Shown one piece after another: positions 13,776-20,724 of a stretch of 22,126 nucleotides of DNA; positions within the stretch are counted from its first letter, which is position 1; each line of letters begins with the position of its first letter. The DNA is taken from assembly GCA_017882025.1 (NCBI GenBank), contig JADGQG010000006.1, forward strand, positions 1-22,126, read 5' to 3'. The translations under genes and the position numbers were made by a program. The DNA is from Chloroflexota bacterium (GTDB lineage Bacteria > Chloroflexota > Limnocylindria > Limnocylindrales > CSP1-4). The notes beneath the pieces were generated by a model, which saw nothing but the letters and a program-made list of their open reading frames with translations, had not been told where the DNA came from and made no database searches.

Positions 13776-14684
13776 GTGAGCCAGAATCGCGAGCCTGACG
13801 GCACCGGACCGGTCGCGTGGGTGGACGGTCGCCTCGTGCCCGCCGATGCGCCGGTGCTTCCCGTGGCGGATCGAGGCTTCCAGCTGGGTGACGGCGTCTT
13901 CGAGACGCTCCGGGTGCGTCGCGGCGTCGCGATCGAGCTGGACCTCCACCTGCGGCGCCTGCGCGAGGGGCTGGCCGTGCTGGAGATCCGGCTTCCCTGG
14001 TCGGACGCCGAGATGGCTGCGGCGATCGCGGCGACGGTCGCGATCAACGCGCCGGCGGATGCCGCGGCCCGCATCACCGTCTCACGCGGCGTGCCGCCGG
14101 CCCGCGGGCTCCTGCCGGCCGGCTGGCACAACCTCCGGGCGACGCTCGTCGTGCAGGCCTGGCCGCACGCGGGCACCGCTGCGACGCTCCTCGAGCGCGG
14201 CGTTCGGGCGATCGTGTCCACGGCTCGGCGCGACCCCGCGAGCCCGCTCGCTGGCGTCAAGACCATCTCGCGCGCCGACTACGTCTGGACAAGGCTCGAG
14301 GCAGACCGCGCCGGCGCCGACGACGCGATCACGCTCACGCTCGACGGGCATGTCGCGGAGGCGACGACCGCGAACCTGGCGCTGATCATCGGGGACGCGC
14401 TCCGGACGCCGCCGCTCGCAACGGGCGTGCTCGCCGGCACGACGCGCGATTGGCTCCTTGCCTCGGACGGCGCCGCGGCGCTCGGGCTCGCCGCCGCCGA
14501 GGCGGCCTTCGGGGTGGAGGAGCTCCTTGCCGCCGACGAGGCGATCCTCTGCTCGTCGGTCGCGGGCATCCTGCCGCTCGTGGAGGTGGCCGGGCGGCCG
14601 ATCGGGGACGGTCGCCCGGGCGCGTGGGCGCGCCGCCTTCGGGACGCGCGCGAGGCATGGATCGTGGCCCGGTCCGGCGGGTGA
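13776..14684 (+). CDS. Class IV aminotransferase / aminodeoxychorismate lyase-like enzyme
   Basis: A 302-aa PLP enzyme of fold type IV, the group that holds branched-chain aminotransferase, D-amino acid aminotransferase and 4-amino-4-deoxychorismate lyase (PabC). DRGFQLGDGVFETLRV (32-47) is the N-terminal signature. The Schiff-base lysine is Lys162 in GVKTISRADYV, and Glu195 in EATTANLAL is the cofactor-nitrogen partner. CSSVAGILPLVEV near the C-terminus matches the family's final phosphate-loop region. The order of motifs and the length favour PabC or a D-aminotransferase over BCAT, but the sequence alone does not decide. GTG 13776 has a strong purine-rich ribosome site (GGAGAGGAGGAG). It is divergent from the CoA-binding gene and followed at 105 nt by a gene with its own promoter. 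Confidence 0.9.
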   Translation: MSQNREPDGTGPVAWVDGRLVPADAPVLPVADRGFQLGDGVFETLRVRRGVAIELDLHLRRLREGLAVLEIRLPWSDAEMAAAIAATVAINAPADAAARITVSRGVPPARGLLPAGWHNLRATLVVQAWPHAGTAATLLERGVRAIVSTARRDPASPLAGVKTISRADYVWTRLEADRAGADDAITLTLDGHVAEATTANLALIIGDALRTPPLATGVLAGTTRDWLLASDGAAALGLAAAEAAFGVEELLAADEAILCSSVAGILPLVEVAGRPIGDGRPGAWARRLRDAREAWIVARSGG

Positions 14685-14776
14685 CCCGGACGCCCTGCGG
14701 ATGAGCGGCGACCGGGCATCCAGGCGCCGGGCACCCGGGCACCGGCCTCTCCCCGGACCCCTCGCCGGCCGCGTCC

Positions 14777-14782
14777 TACACT
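14777..14782 (+). promoter_or_regulatory. Leaderless-type -10 box (TACACT)
   Basis: TACACT ends exactly 7 nt before ATG 14790, placing the transcript start at the A of the start codon. There is no ribosome site. Same spacing as at 16453-16458. Confidence 0.55.
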
Positions 14783-14789
14783 CCCACCA

Positions 14790-15317
14790 ATGACCCGCGA
14801 CGAGCTGATCGACCGCACGAAGCGCCTCATCGTCGATGGTGACGGGCTCCTCGCCTCGCCATCGCTGGAGGTCCTGCGAACATGGCTGCAGCGTTCCGAT
14901 GAGCTGCTTGGGTCCGCGTGGGGGAGCATGGACCGCTACCACCTTGCCTGGCTCATGGTGGGCAAGCCGAAATGGACGGTGCGCGGCCGGCCGATGACGC
15001 CCGACGAGGAGGCGGCCTACGTTCGCGAGGTGGCCGCGCAGAAGACGAGCGCCCTCCGTATGAGTCTCGACGCCGTCGAGCGCCAGGGGATGCCGTTCCG
15101 TGGCGAGACGGGCGGGATCGGGATCGGCCCGGGGCCCGGTGACCTGCCGGGGGATTCCGGCCAGCCCGCGGATCCGGGTCTTCCGCGCGGCCGTTTCGGT
15201 CTCCCGTCCGAGGCCGACGACCTCGCGGAGCGCGTCCGCCAGGCGCGCGAGGAGGCGGCACTCCATGCCGACCACGACGTGCCGCGCGCGCCGCGACCCG
15301 AGCGGATGCAGCGATAG
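14790..15317 (+). CDS. Hypothetical protein
   Basis: A 175-aa soluble protein I do not recognise. The first 100 residues look helical (MTRDELIDRTKRLIVDGDGLL, LEVLRTWLQRSDELLGSAWGSMDRYHLAWLMVGKP, PDEEAAYVREVAAQKTSALRMSLDAVE) with several aromatic positions. A Gly/Pro-rich segment at about 105-135 probably forms a flexible linker, and a charged helix (SEADDLAERVRQAREEAALHADHD) ends the protein. No catalytic motif. The start is ATG 14790 by the leaderless -10 box; no Shine-Dalgarno is present. It converges on the GNAT gene, with only a 40-nt gap. Confidence 0.72.
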   Translation: MTRDELIDRTKRLIVDGDGLLASPSLEVLRTWLQRSDELLGSAWGSMDRYHLAWLMVGKPKWTVRGRPMTPDEEAAYVREVAAQKTSALRMSLDAVERQGMPFRGETGGIGIGPGPGDLPGDSGQPADPGLPRGRFGLPSEADDLAERVRQAREEAALHADHDVPRAPRPERMQR

Positions 15318-15318
15318 G

Positions 15319-15358
15319 CTCGCGGAGCCCACGGCGGTAACCTCGCGGAGCGCACGGC
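15319..15358. repeat. 17-bp tandem-type repeat between convergent genes
   Basis: CTCGCGGAGCCCACGGC (15319-15335) is repeated at 15342-15358 with one mismatch and a 23-nt period. The pair fills the whole gap between the hypothetical gene and the GNAT gene; the second copy touches the GNAT stop codon. Confidence 0.6.
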
Positions 15359-15915
15359 TACCCGGTGATCGCCCGTTCCAGGAGCACGCGGTCCTCGCCC
15401 GGGCCGTCCCAGTTCTCGAAGGCCGGCACGCCGTATAGCTTCCGGCTTCCGGGTCCGGCGTTGGGCGTGAACCCAAGGGCGGCGAAGAACCCGAGCGCCG
15501 CGCGGTCGTCGGGTCGACAGGCGGCCGTCACGCGGGACGCGCCAGAGCCGGCCTGCCCTTCCGCGAATCGGCCGATGATCGCCCGACCGATCCCGCGGCG
15601 CCGGAATTCCGGGTCCACGGCGATCCGCTGGATCACGGCCTCGTCGGGGTGATCGGGCGAGGTGAACCCGAGCAGCACGCCCAGCGGGCGGCCGCCGGTC
15701 TCGGCCTCCGCCAGCCACGACGTGCCGGCAACGTGGCGCGACCACGCTCGGCCGGGACCCACGGATCCGTGCTGGTCGGACCAATCGCGGAGACGCTCCT
15801 CGAGTCCCGCCAGGTCATCCTCGCTCGGATGGCGCAGCGTGTACGCGGGCGCCGGGCGCCGTTCCGGTGGCTGACTGGGCGGGAACCAGTGGTCGAAGTT
15901 CGGGAAGTTGGGCAT
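15358..15915 (-). CDS. GNAT-family N-acetyltransferase
   Basis: A 185-aa acetyltransferase. Acetyl-CoA motif A is clear: VIQRIAVDPEFRRRGIGRAII (near 95-115), with the pyrophosphate loop RRRGIG. Motif B-like sequence DDRAALGFFAALGFTP follows, as usual in GNAT proteins. The first 30 residues (MPNFPNFDHWFPPSQPPERRP) are an aromatic, Pro-rich extension outside the fold. The acceptor is unknown. ATG 15915 has GGAGG 9 nt upstream. It follows the membrane protein gene by 19 nt, so the two are probably one transcript from the leaderless promoter at 16429. Confidence 0.9.
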   Translation of the reverse strand: MPNFPNFDHWFPPSQPPERRPAPAYTLRHPSEDDLAGLEERLRDWSDQHGSVGPGRAWSRHVAGTSWLAEAETGGRPLGVLLGFTSPDHPDEAVIQRIAVDPEFRRRGIGRAIIGRFAEGQAGSGASRVTAACRPDDRAALGFFAALGFTPNAGPGSRKLYGVPAFENWDGPGEDRVLLERAITG

Positions 15916-15934
15916 GGGGCAACGCCTCCGTGGC

Positions 15935-16417
15935 TCAGCGGGTTCCGGCGAGAGCTCCGGCCGCAGCCGCCGCAAACTGCAGCGGAACGAGGAGCCCATA
16001 CACTTGGTCGAGGAAGTCGAACGGGCCGAGGTACGCCCCGGACAGGCCCCAGTTGACCGCGAGGGCCACGGCGACCGCGGCGACCGCCAGGACAACGCCG
16101 AAGCCGCGCCGCACGCCGGCCCCCGCGCGCGACCCCGCGCCGTATCGGACGGACGCGCCGACCACGAACCCGAGCGTCGCAGCCACCACGAGCAGCCCGC
16201 CGGTTGCCAGCAGCAGCACGGCGAACGCCACGTGGACGACCACCCCGATCGCCGCGGCGCCCAGACCCAGCAGCGCCGCCTTCGCCGGGCCAGGGGCTTT
16301 GCGGCCGCGAGTCTCGCCGCCGCCGGCTGCGGCTGGCCCGCTCGCGCCGTAGCGTTCGGACGGGGCGTGCTCCAGGAGGCGCCGCGGCGGGACCTCGCCG
16401 GGCTCGCGATCGGGCAT
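15935..16417 (-). CDS. Membrane protein of unknown function
   Basis: A 160-aa protein. The first 45 residues are charged and hydrophilic, probably cytoplasmic (MPDREPGEVPPRRLLEHAPS onward). Four membrane helices follow: LLGLGAAAIGVVVHVAFAVLL, GGLLVVAATLGFVVGASV, VVLAVAAVAVALAVNWGL and VYGLLVPLQFAAAAAGALAG. No family recognised. The start at ATG 16417 is set by a TACCAT box ending 6 nt upstream; there is no ribosome site. The long open frame further upstream is the antisense of the next gene. First gene of a likely two-gene transcript with the GNAT enzyme, divergent from the helical-protein/DUF433 pair. Confidence 0.78.
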   Translation of the reverse strand: MPDREPGEVPPRRLLEHAPSERYGASGPAAAGGGETRGRKAPGPAKAALLGLGAAAIGVVVHVAFAVLLLATGGLLVVAATLGFVVGASVRYGAGSRAGAGVRRGFGVVLAVAAVAVALAVNWGLSGAYLGPFDFLDQVYGLLVPLQFAAAAAGALAGTR

Positions 16418-16423
16418 GGGTCG

Positions 16424-16429
16424 ATGGTA
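16424..16429 (-). promoter_or_regulatory. Leaderless-type -10 box (TACCAT), minus strand
   Basis: TACCAT on the minus strand ends 6 nt before ATG 16417. It is one of two opposed -10 boxes in a 48-bp divergent gap. Confidence 0.5.
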
Positions 16430-16452
16430 CCCGGCCCGGCGGACACCGCTGG

Positions 16453-16458
16453 TAGACT
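16453..16458 (+). promoter_or_regulatory. Leaderless-type -10 box (TAGACT), plus strand
   Basis: TAGACT ends 7 nt before GTG 16466, with no ribosome site between them. Together with the box at 16424-16429 it forms a compact divergent promoter; neither has an obvious -35 element. Confidence 0.5.
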
Positions 16459-16465
16459 TCCGGCC

Positions 16466-16948
16466 GTGAGCCATCCTGCCCTCGGCCTCCCGATGCCCGA
16501 CATGACCGCGGGCTTTCCCGTCGCGGCGGACCGCATCCGCGCCTCGCGCGCTCGGCTGGCCGTCCGGGCACTGGAAGCGGCCATCGACCGTGATCCCACG
16601 CTGCGCGAGCGCCACGGCGAGGCCGGCCTCCGGCACCTGCTCCGCGACACGGACGGCTACCTGGAGCGAGTCGCCCGCGCGGTTGCCTCCGGCAGCCCTG
16701 CCCAGGTCCGCGAGTGGGCGGAGTGGGTCGCGCCGGTCTTCCGTCGTCGCCAGGTCCCGATGGACGACCTCATCGTGCTCTCCGAGGGGGTGCGGGTGGC
16801 ACTCGGCGCCGTCCTCTCCGGCGAGGAGCGCGTCCCCGCGGACGCGGCCCTCGACGAGGGCATCGCGGTCTTCCGGTGGCACCGTGGCCTCTCGGGCGAT
16901 GCGCGGAAGCGCAACCGCCTCCTGTGGGCCATCTACAAGGGCGGCTGA
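16466..16948 (+). CDS. Helical protein of unknown function, paired with DUF433
   Basis: A 160-aa soluble protein. It reads as a chain of amphipathic helices (AADRIRASRARLAVRALEAAI, RHGEAGLRHLLRDTDGYLERV, SPAQVREWAEWVAPVFRRRQ, MDDLIVLSEGVRVALGAVL, LDEGIAVFRWHRGL) ending in a basic tail RKRNRLLWAIYKGG. The overall pattern recalls helical N-terminal domains of RsbR-type co-antagonists, but I cannot confirm that. No PIN, RelE or other toxin motif is present. GTG 16466 is set by the TAGACT box 7 nt upstream; an in-frame ATG at 16494 is a weaker alternative. The DUF433 gene starts 3 nt after its stop, so the two are surely co-translated from one leaderless message. Confidence 0.75.
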   Translation: MSHPALGLPMPDMTAGFPVAADRIRASRARLAVRALEAAIDRDPTLRERHGEAGLRHLLRDTDGYLERVARAVASGSPAQVREWAEWVAPVFRRRQVPMDDLIVLSEGVRVALGAVLSGEERVPADAALDEGIAVFRWHRGLSGDARKRNRLLWAIYKGG

Positions 16949-16951
16949 CCG

Positions 16952-17284
16952 ATGACGATCAAGTGGGTGCAGGTCGATCCGCTGGTCATGAACGGTGAGC
17001 CCTTCTGTTACGGCAGCCGGCTGACTGTCCGCCAGCTCCTCGAGATGCGGCGAGGCGGCTACAACCTTTCGCGGATCCTGACCGACAACCCGGAGCTGCG
17101 CTGGCTCGGCATCGCGTTTGCGTACTGCTACGCGGCGGACCATCCCGAGCGCTACGCGGAGTTCCTGGCGCCCGACGGATCGGTGATCGGGCCCGGCTTC
17201 AGCGAAGCGGAGGCGGCCGGCCTGCCCGATGAGCTGCGCCGGCCGGGCGTCGTCGTCGACGTTGGAGCGACGGCTCTCACCTGA
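16952..17284 (+). CDS. DUF433 family protein
   Basis: A 110-aa protein. VDPLVMNGEPFCYGSRLTVRQLLEMRRGGYNLSRILTDNPEL fits the DUF433 pattern (a 'P.i..G.P...G.R..V' strand followed by a helix-turn-helix), and GIAFAYCYAADHPE is the usual closing helix. DUF433 proteins are small DNA-binding-like proteins, many predicted to be antitoxins paired with DUF5615 (PIN-like) toxins. Here no DUF5615 gene follows; the only tight partner is the helical protein upstream, 3 nt away. The sequence is longer than the usual 75-80 aa by a C-terminal tail of about 40 residues, and several consensus positions are changed (Gly-Ser-Arg for Gly-Thr-Arg, aromatic residues in the last helix). Alternative view: a stand-alone regulator. 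Function not established. Confidence 0.75.
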   Translation: MTIKWVQVDPLVMNGEPFCYGSRLTVRQLLEMRRGGYNLSRILTDNPELRWLGIAFAYCYAADHPERYAEFLAPDGSVIGPGFSEAEAAGLPDELRRPGVVVDVGATALT

Positions 17285-17353
17285 GCCACGCAGCCCGGCG
17301 GTGAGCCTGCCGTCAATTCCGACCTGCGGACTCGTCTTTCCGGCGATCGGTGC

Positions 17354-17359
17354 TACCCT
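17354..17359 (+). promoter_or_regulatory. Possible -10 box (TACCCT) for the MIP18/adenosyltransferase pair
   Basis: TACCCT lies in the 119-nt gap after the DUF433 gene, giving a leader of about 38 nt before ATG 17404. A weak GAGAG precedes the start. No -35 box seen. Confidence 0.35.
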
Positions 17360-17403
17360 TCGCCCGAGCCGTCGCAATGCCGCGGCACCATCGAGAGCCA
17401 CCC

Positions 17404-17736
17404 ATGACCGACCAGCCAACCATCGCCGCAACCGCCGCCGCGCCCACATTCGACCTGGAACGGCGCGCCAGGGAGATCGCCGTCCTCGACGCCCTGCGCG
17501 AGGTGGTGGATCCGGAGATCGGGATGAACGTCGTGGAGCTGGCGCTCATCAAGCAGGTGATCCTGGGCGAGACCGAGTCGGAGGTGAAGATGATCCTCAC
17601 GACGCCGTTCTGCCCGTATGCGGGCTCGATGATCGCGCAGGTCAAGGAGCAGGCCGAGTCCGTGCTCGACCACCCCGTGAAGGTGACCCTGCTCGCCGAA
17701 CGCTGGGACCCGCGCGACGCGGGCCTCATGTGGTGA
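17404..17736 (+). CDS. MIP18/DUF59 family protein (Fe-S assembly-like)
   Basis: A 110-aa cytoplasmic protein of the MIP18 (DUF59, PaaD/SufT) family, associated with maturation of iron-sulphur proteins. VVDPEIGMNVVELALI (34-49) is the signature helix-strand, and TTPFCPYAGSMIAQV carries the conserved Cys70, followed by a helix and the final strand VKVTLLAERWDP. A 20-residue Ala/Thr-rich tail precedes the domain. ATG 17404 is the start that keeps this tail; the in-frame start at 17350 would overlap the promoter. Its stop overlaps the GTG start of the adenosyltransferase gene (GTGA), so the two are translationally coupled, a link between Fe-S assembly and cobalamin that I do not know as a standard pairing. 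Confidence 0.9.
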   Translation: MTDQPTIAATAAAPTFDLERRAREIAVLDALREVVDPEIGMNVVELALIKQVILGETESEVKMILTTPFCPYAGSMIAQVKEQAESVLDHPVKVTLLAERWDPRDAGLMW

Positions 17737-18377
17737 GCCCGAAACCCCCGGCCGTCAAGCGCGCGTCCGCCGTCGCCACGAAGAAGGGCGATGACGGCAC
17801 GACCGGCCTCCTGTTCGGTGGCGACCGTATCCCGAAGGACGACCTCCGAACCGAGGCCTACGGGACGCTCGACGAGACGGTGGCCGCACTTGGGCTCGCC
17901 CGCGCGGAGCTGGACGTCAAGCGGCGGCTGGACGCGCTCCCGCCGGCGCTCGCCGAGATCGAGCCAGTCGTCCTTCGGATCCAGCGCGAGCTCTTCGTGG
18001 CGGGCGCGGAGCTGGCCGCGAATCCCGCCGCGTGGGAGCGGCTCCAGGACGGGACTACCCGCGTCTCCGCGGCGATGGTCGCCGGGATCGAGACGCTTCT
18101 CGCCGACTACGAGGAACGGATCGCGTTCCCGAAGGAGTTCGTGGTGGCCGGCGAGACGCGCACGAGCGCAGCCCTGGAGCTTGCCCGGACCATCGTCCGG
18201 CGGGCGGAGCGGCGGGCCGTGACGCTGGATCGCGCGGGACTGGTGCCGGGGCCGCACCTGCTGGCCTACCTCAACCGGCTCGCCGACCTCCTGTGGGTCC
18301 TGGCGCGCGCCGCCGAGCAGGCCGAGGCACACACGGCCACGGCAGCTCGGCCCCGGGACCGCACCCGCCGGCGCTGA
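17733..18377 (+). CDS. PduO-type cob(I)alamin adenosyltransferase
   Basis: A 214-aa enzyme that moves the adenosyl group of ATP to cob(I)alamin to make coenzyme B12. TKKGDDGTTGLLFGG (16-30) is the ATP-binding signature of PduO-type enzymes, with DRIPKDDLRTEAYGTLDE directly after it. The second signature, RRAERRAV (Arg156, Arg157, Glu159), and NRLADLLWVLAR starting at Asn181 make up the cobalamin/ATP site at the trimer interface. Length and order are normal; the first 12 residues and the Arg-rich tail are disordered. It starts at GTG 17733, overlapping the MIP18 stop by 4 nt. The ending RDRTRRR is followed by an 89- to 110-nt gap before the next gene. No B12-dependent mutase is in the window. 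Confidence 0.95.
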   Translation: MSPKPPAVKRASAVATKKGDDGTTGLLFGGDRIPKDDLRTEAYGTLDETVAALGLARAELDVKRRLDALPPALAEIEPVVLRIQRELFVAGAELAANPAAWERLQDGTTRVSAAMVAGIETLLADYEERIAFPKEFVVAGETRTSAALELARTIVRRAERRAVTLDRAGLVPGPHLLAYLNRLADLLWVLARAAEQAEAHTATAARPRDRTRRR

Positions 18378-18444
18378 TCCACCCGCCGCGTCGCTCCCGA
18401 AGCCCGGGGCGTGCACGTTTTCGGGGTTGCGCGAGAATTGACGG

Positions 18445-18460
18445 CGGAGCACGTGCTCCG
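18445..18460. promoter_or_regulatory. 16-bp perfect palindrome before the BI-1-like gene
   Basis: CGGAGCACGTGCTCCG is its own reverse complement, centred on CACGTG. It lies 27 nt before ATG 18488, next to a TTGACG (18438-18443) that could serve as a -35 box. A dimeric regulator site or a small hairpin in the leader are both possible. Confidence 0.4.
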
Positions 18461-18487
18461 GTAGCCATGAAGGAGATCCCGCTCACC

Positions 18488-19189
18488 ATGATGATCAACC
18501 CGTACGCCACGCCGGGCCGCGTGGGCGTCCGCCCCGATGCGCGGCTGGCCCAGGCGTTCCTGACCCAGGCGTTCTTCTGGATGTTCCTCGGCCTGCTGCT
18601 CACGACCGGCGTCGGCGCCGTTGTCGCCGGCATGTCCGACGCGCAGGTCACCGACCTTGCCGGGCTGTTTCTGCCCCTGATCATCGCCCAGCTGGCGATC
18701 GCCTTCGGCCTGACCCTTGCCATCCGCCGCATCCCGGCCACGGTCGGGCTGCTGCTCTTCTTCACCTATGCCGCGCTGACGGGCATCACGCTCGGGTTCA
18801 TCCTCCGCGTGTACGACCTCGGCAGCGTCGTTGCGGCCGGGAGCGCGGCGGCGGCCGTGTTCGGCGCCGCTGCGGTCTACGGGGCGGTCACGAAGCGGGA
18901 CCTCTCGAACATCGGCGCCTATCTGTTCATGGGGCTGATCGGCCTGATGGTCGCCATGTTCGTGAACGTGTTCGTCGGCGGGACCTTGCTCAGCTTCGGC
19001 ATCTCGGCGGCCGGAGTCGTGATCTTCACGGTCCTCACCGCGTATGACGTGCAGCAGATCCAGAGTGGCGCTGTCGCGGCGTGGACCGGGGCGATGGAGA
19101 AGGGCGCCGTGATGGGCGCCTTCAAGCTCTACCTGGACTTCATCAACCTCTTCTTCATGCTGCTCCGGCTCTTCGGCAACCGCCGCTGA
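18488..19189 (+). CDS. Bax inhibitor-1 (BI-1/YccA)-like membrane protein
   Basis: A 233-aa protein with about seven membrane helices, of the BI-1/LifeGuard/YccA family; bacterial members are pH-sensitive calcium leak channels or interact with membrane proteases. QAFLTQAFFWMFLGLLLTTGVGAVV is helix 1, IPATVGLLLFFTYAALTGITLGFIL and NIGAYLFMGLIGLMVAMFVNVFV follow, and the closing segment FTVLTAYDVQQIQ then KLYLDFINLFFMLLRLFGNRR is the family signature at the C-terminus, including the conserved YD pair and the Asp in LDFINLF. The start is uncertain: ATG 18488 has AAGGAG 12 nt upstream, while ATG 18467 (seven codons longer) has no ribosome site. The deacetylase gene follows at 41 nt. Confidence 0.93.
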   Translation: MMINPYATPGRVGVRPDARLAQAFLTQAFFWMFLGLLLTTGVGAVVAGMSDAQVTDLAGLFLPLIIAQLAIAFGLTLAIRRIPATVGLLLFFTYAALTGITLGFILRVYDLGSVVAAGSAAAAVFGAAAVYGAVTKRDLSNIGAYLFMGLIGLMVAMFVNVFVGGTLLSFGISAAGVVIFTVLTAYDVQQIQSGAVAAWTGAMEKGAVMGAFKLYLDFINLFFMLLRLFGNRR

Positions 19190-19230
19190 GCCGGCCCGGC
19201 ACTGCGTCCGCGTCCGCGGACCGACCACAG

Positions 19231-20187
19231 ATGCCCGAACCAGGAGCGTGGCCGCTCGCCGTCGCGAGCACAGACGCAGCCGACGGCGGCGCCGGCTCGC
19301 GACCGGCTGTGCGGCCGCGGCCCAGCCCCCGTCCGCGCGCCGCGGCGCCCGACGGCCCCGAGCGCCCGCGCCTGACCGTCGCGCTCACGTTCGACCACGA
19401 TGGGATCAGCACCTCCGTGGAGGGGGACCTGGGGCCGTTCGATCGATCGCGCGGCGAATTCGGCGTGCGGGTTGGCGTGCCGCGAATCCTCGAGCTCCTG
19501 GCCCGCTACGACGTCCCCGCCACCTTCTTCGTGCCGGGTCATACGGCCGTCACCTTCCCGCACAGCGTTGCCGCGATCGTGGGGGCCGGCCACGAGCTGG
19601 CCTGCCACGGCTGGGCGCACGAGGACGTGGCGCTACTCGACGAGGCAGCGGAGCGCGGGATCCTGGCCCGCAGCCGCGAGGCGATCGCGGCAGCGGCGGG
19701 CGGGCTCGCGCCGGCCGGCTATCGGGCGCCGTACTGGTCGCTCGCGGAGCGGACGCTCGCGCTCGTCGAGGAGGCGGGGTTCGTCTACGACAGCTCTCTC
19801 GCCTGGGACGACTACCGCCTCGCGCGCGTCCGGCATGGCGACGTGCACGCGGTGGAGCGGTCCATGCTCGGGGCGCCCGGTCGGCTCGTCGAGGTCCCGA
19901 TCAGCCACCAGCTCGACGATTGGCCGCACTTCGAACCGGCCCGCGGCGGGGGCGGGGCGGCCGCTCCATCGGCCGTCGAGGAGATCTGGCTCGCCGAGCT
20001 GCGCTACGCACACGCCCATGCCCCCGGCGGCGTGGTCACCTACACGATGCACCCGGAGGGCATCGGCCGGGGCAGCCGGATCGCGATGCTGGAGCGCCTG
20101 ATCGTGACCGCGCGGGAGCTTCCCGGGGTCGCGTTCGCGCGACTGGACGCGACCGTCGCGCGCTGGGTGGCGGTCCACGGCGGCTGA
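19231..20187 (+). CDS. Polysaccharide/peptidoglycan deacetylase-like (NodB-fold)
   Basis: A 318-aa carbohydrate esterase family 4-type protein. After a Pro/Arg-rich N-terminal tail of about 45 residues, the fold opens with LTVALTFDHDG; the TFDxD form (Asp55, Asp57) is that of the Helicobacter PgdA / PuuE branch rather than the TFDDG of classical chitin deacetylases. The two zinc histidines are His126 and His130 in CHGWAHEDV. GYRAPYWS supplies the Arg motif and VVTYTMHPEGIGR the final catalytic His. No signal peptide is visible, so the substrate may be cytoplasmic or a small amide. ATG 19231 lacks a ribosome site; the gene probably reads on from the BI-1-like gene 41 nt upstream. Confidence 0.92.
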   Translation: MPEPGAWPLAVASTDAADGGAGSRPAVRPRPSPRPRAAAPDGPERPRLTVALTFDHDGISTSVEGDLGPFDRSRGEFGVRVGVPRILELLARYDVPATFFVPGHTAVTFPHSVAAIVGAGHELACHGWAHEDVALLDEAAERGILARSREAIAAAAGGLAPAGYRAPYWSLAERTLALVEEAGFVYDSSLAWDDYRLARVRHGDVHAVERSMLGAPGRLVEVPISHQLDDWPHFEPARGGGGAAAPSAVEEIWLAELRYAHAHAPGGVVTYTMHPEGIGRGSRIAMLERLIVTARELPGVAFARLDATVARWVAVHGG

Positions 20188-20222
20188 TCGCGCCTGACGA
20201 CCGCGGCCGGCGACTTTGCGAC

Positions 20223-20717
20223 CTACAGCGCGAGCGCGAACCCGAGCAGGCGGATCCCCGGCACGGGCTCCCAGTCACGGTCCGGCCGCCGGATGAACCC
20301 GAGCCGCGCGTAGATCGCCTGGGCAGCGCGCATGTACGCCAGTGAGTGGAGGAAGACCGCAGCGCGGCCCTCCTCGCGCGCCCGGGCGATGCAGGCTGCG
20401 GCCAGCGCCGTCCCGACGCCGCGACCGCGCGCCGTCGCATCCACGGCCAGCATCCGGATCGCGGCCTCGCCCGGCTCCAGGAGCTCTGCCCAGGGGCTGT
20501 CCGGGCCCGGGACGTAGGTGACGCAGCCGAGTAGCGGTCCGCCGACGTCGTCCACTGCGACCAGGACCACGGCCTCGCGTGCTCGCCGGGCGACGTCGCG
20601 AAGCTCCGGCTCGTAGTCGGGCTCGTCGAACTCGGGCAGTGACCGGTAGGCTGCCACCACGAGCTCGCCCAGGCGGGCGTGCTCCTCGGGCCAGGCCTCG
20701 CGAATGACGATGGGCAT
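20223..20717 (-). CDS. GNAT-family N-acetyltransferase
   Basis: A 164-aa acetyltransferase. AIRMLAVDATARGRGVGTALAAA is motif A, with RGRGVG as the acetyl-CoA loop, and HSLAYMRAAQAIYARLGFIRRPD is the motif B helix ending in the typical LGF. The N-terminal IREAWPEEHARLGELVVAAY is the usual first strand and helix. The acceptor is unknown. ATG 20717 lies 7 nt behind the stop of the zinc metallopeptidase gene, so the two are one transcript; the ribosome site (GGCGGGG) overlaps that stop region. Its stop is 36 nt from the convergent deacetylase gene's stop. Confidence 0.93.
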   Translation of the reverse strand: MPIVIREAWPEEHARLGELVVAAYRSLPEFDEPDYEPELRDVARRAREAVVLVAVDDVGGPLLGCVTYVPGPDSPWAELLEPGEAAIRMLAVDATARGRGVGTALAAACIARAREEGRAAVFLHSLAYMRAAQAIYARLGFIRRPDRDWEPVPGIRLLGFALAL

Positions 20718-20724
20718 GCCCCGC

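Noticed and set aside
13361..15476. Minus-strand frames opposite the aminotransferase and its neighbour (13361-14266, 14082-15476)
   Set aside because: Antisense of recognised genes, with Arg-rich translations and no domains.
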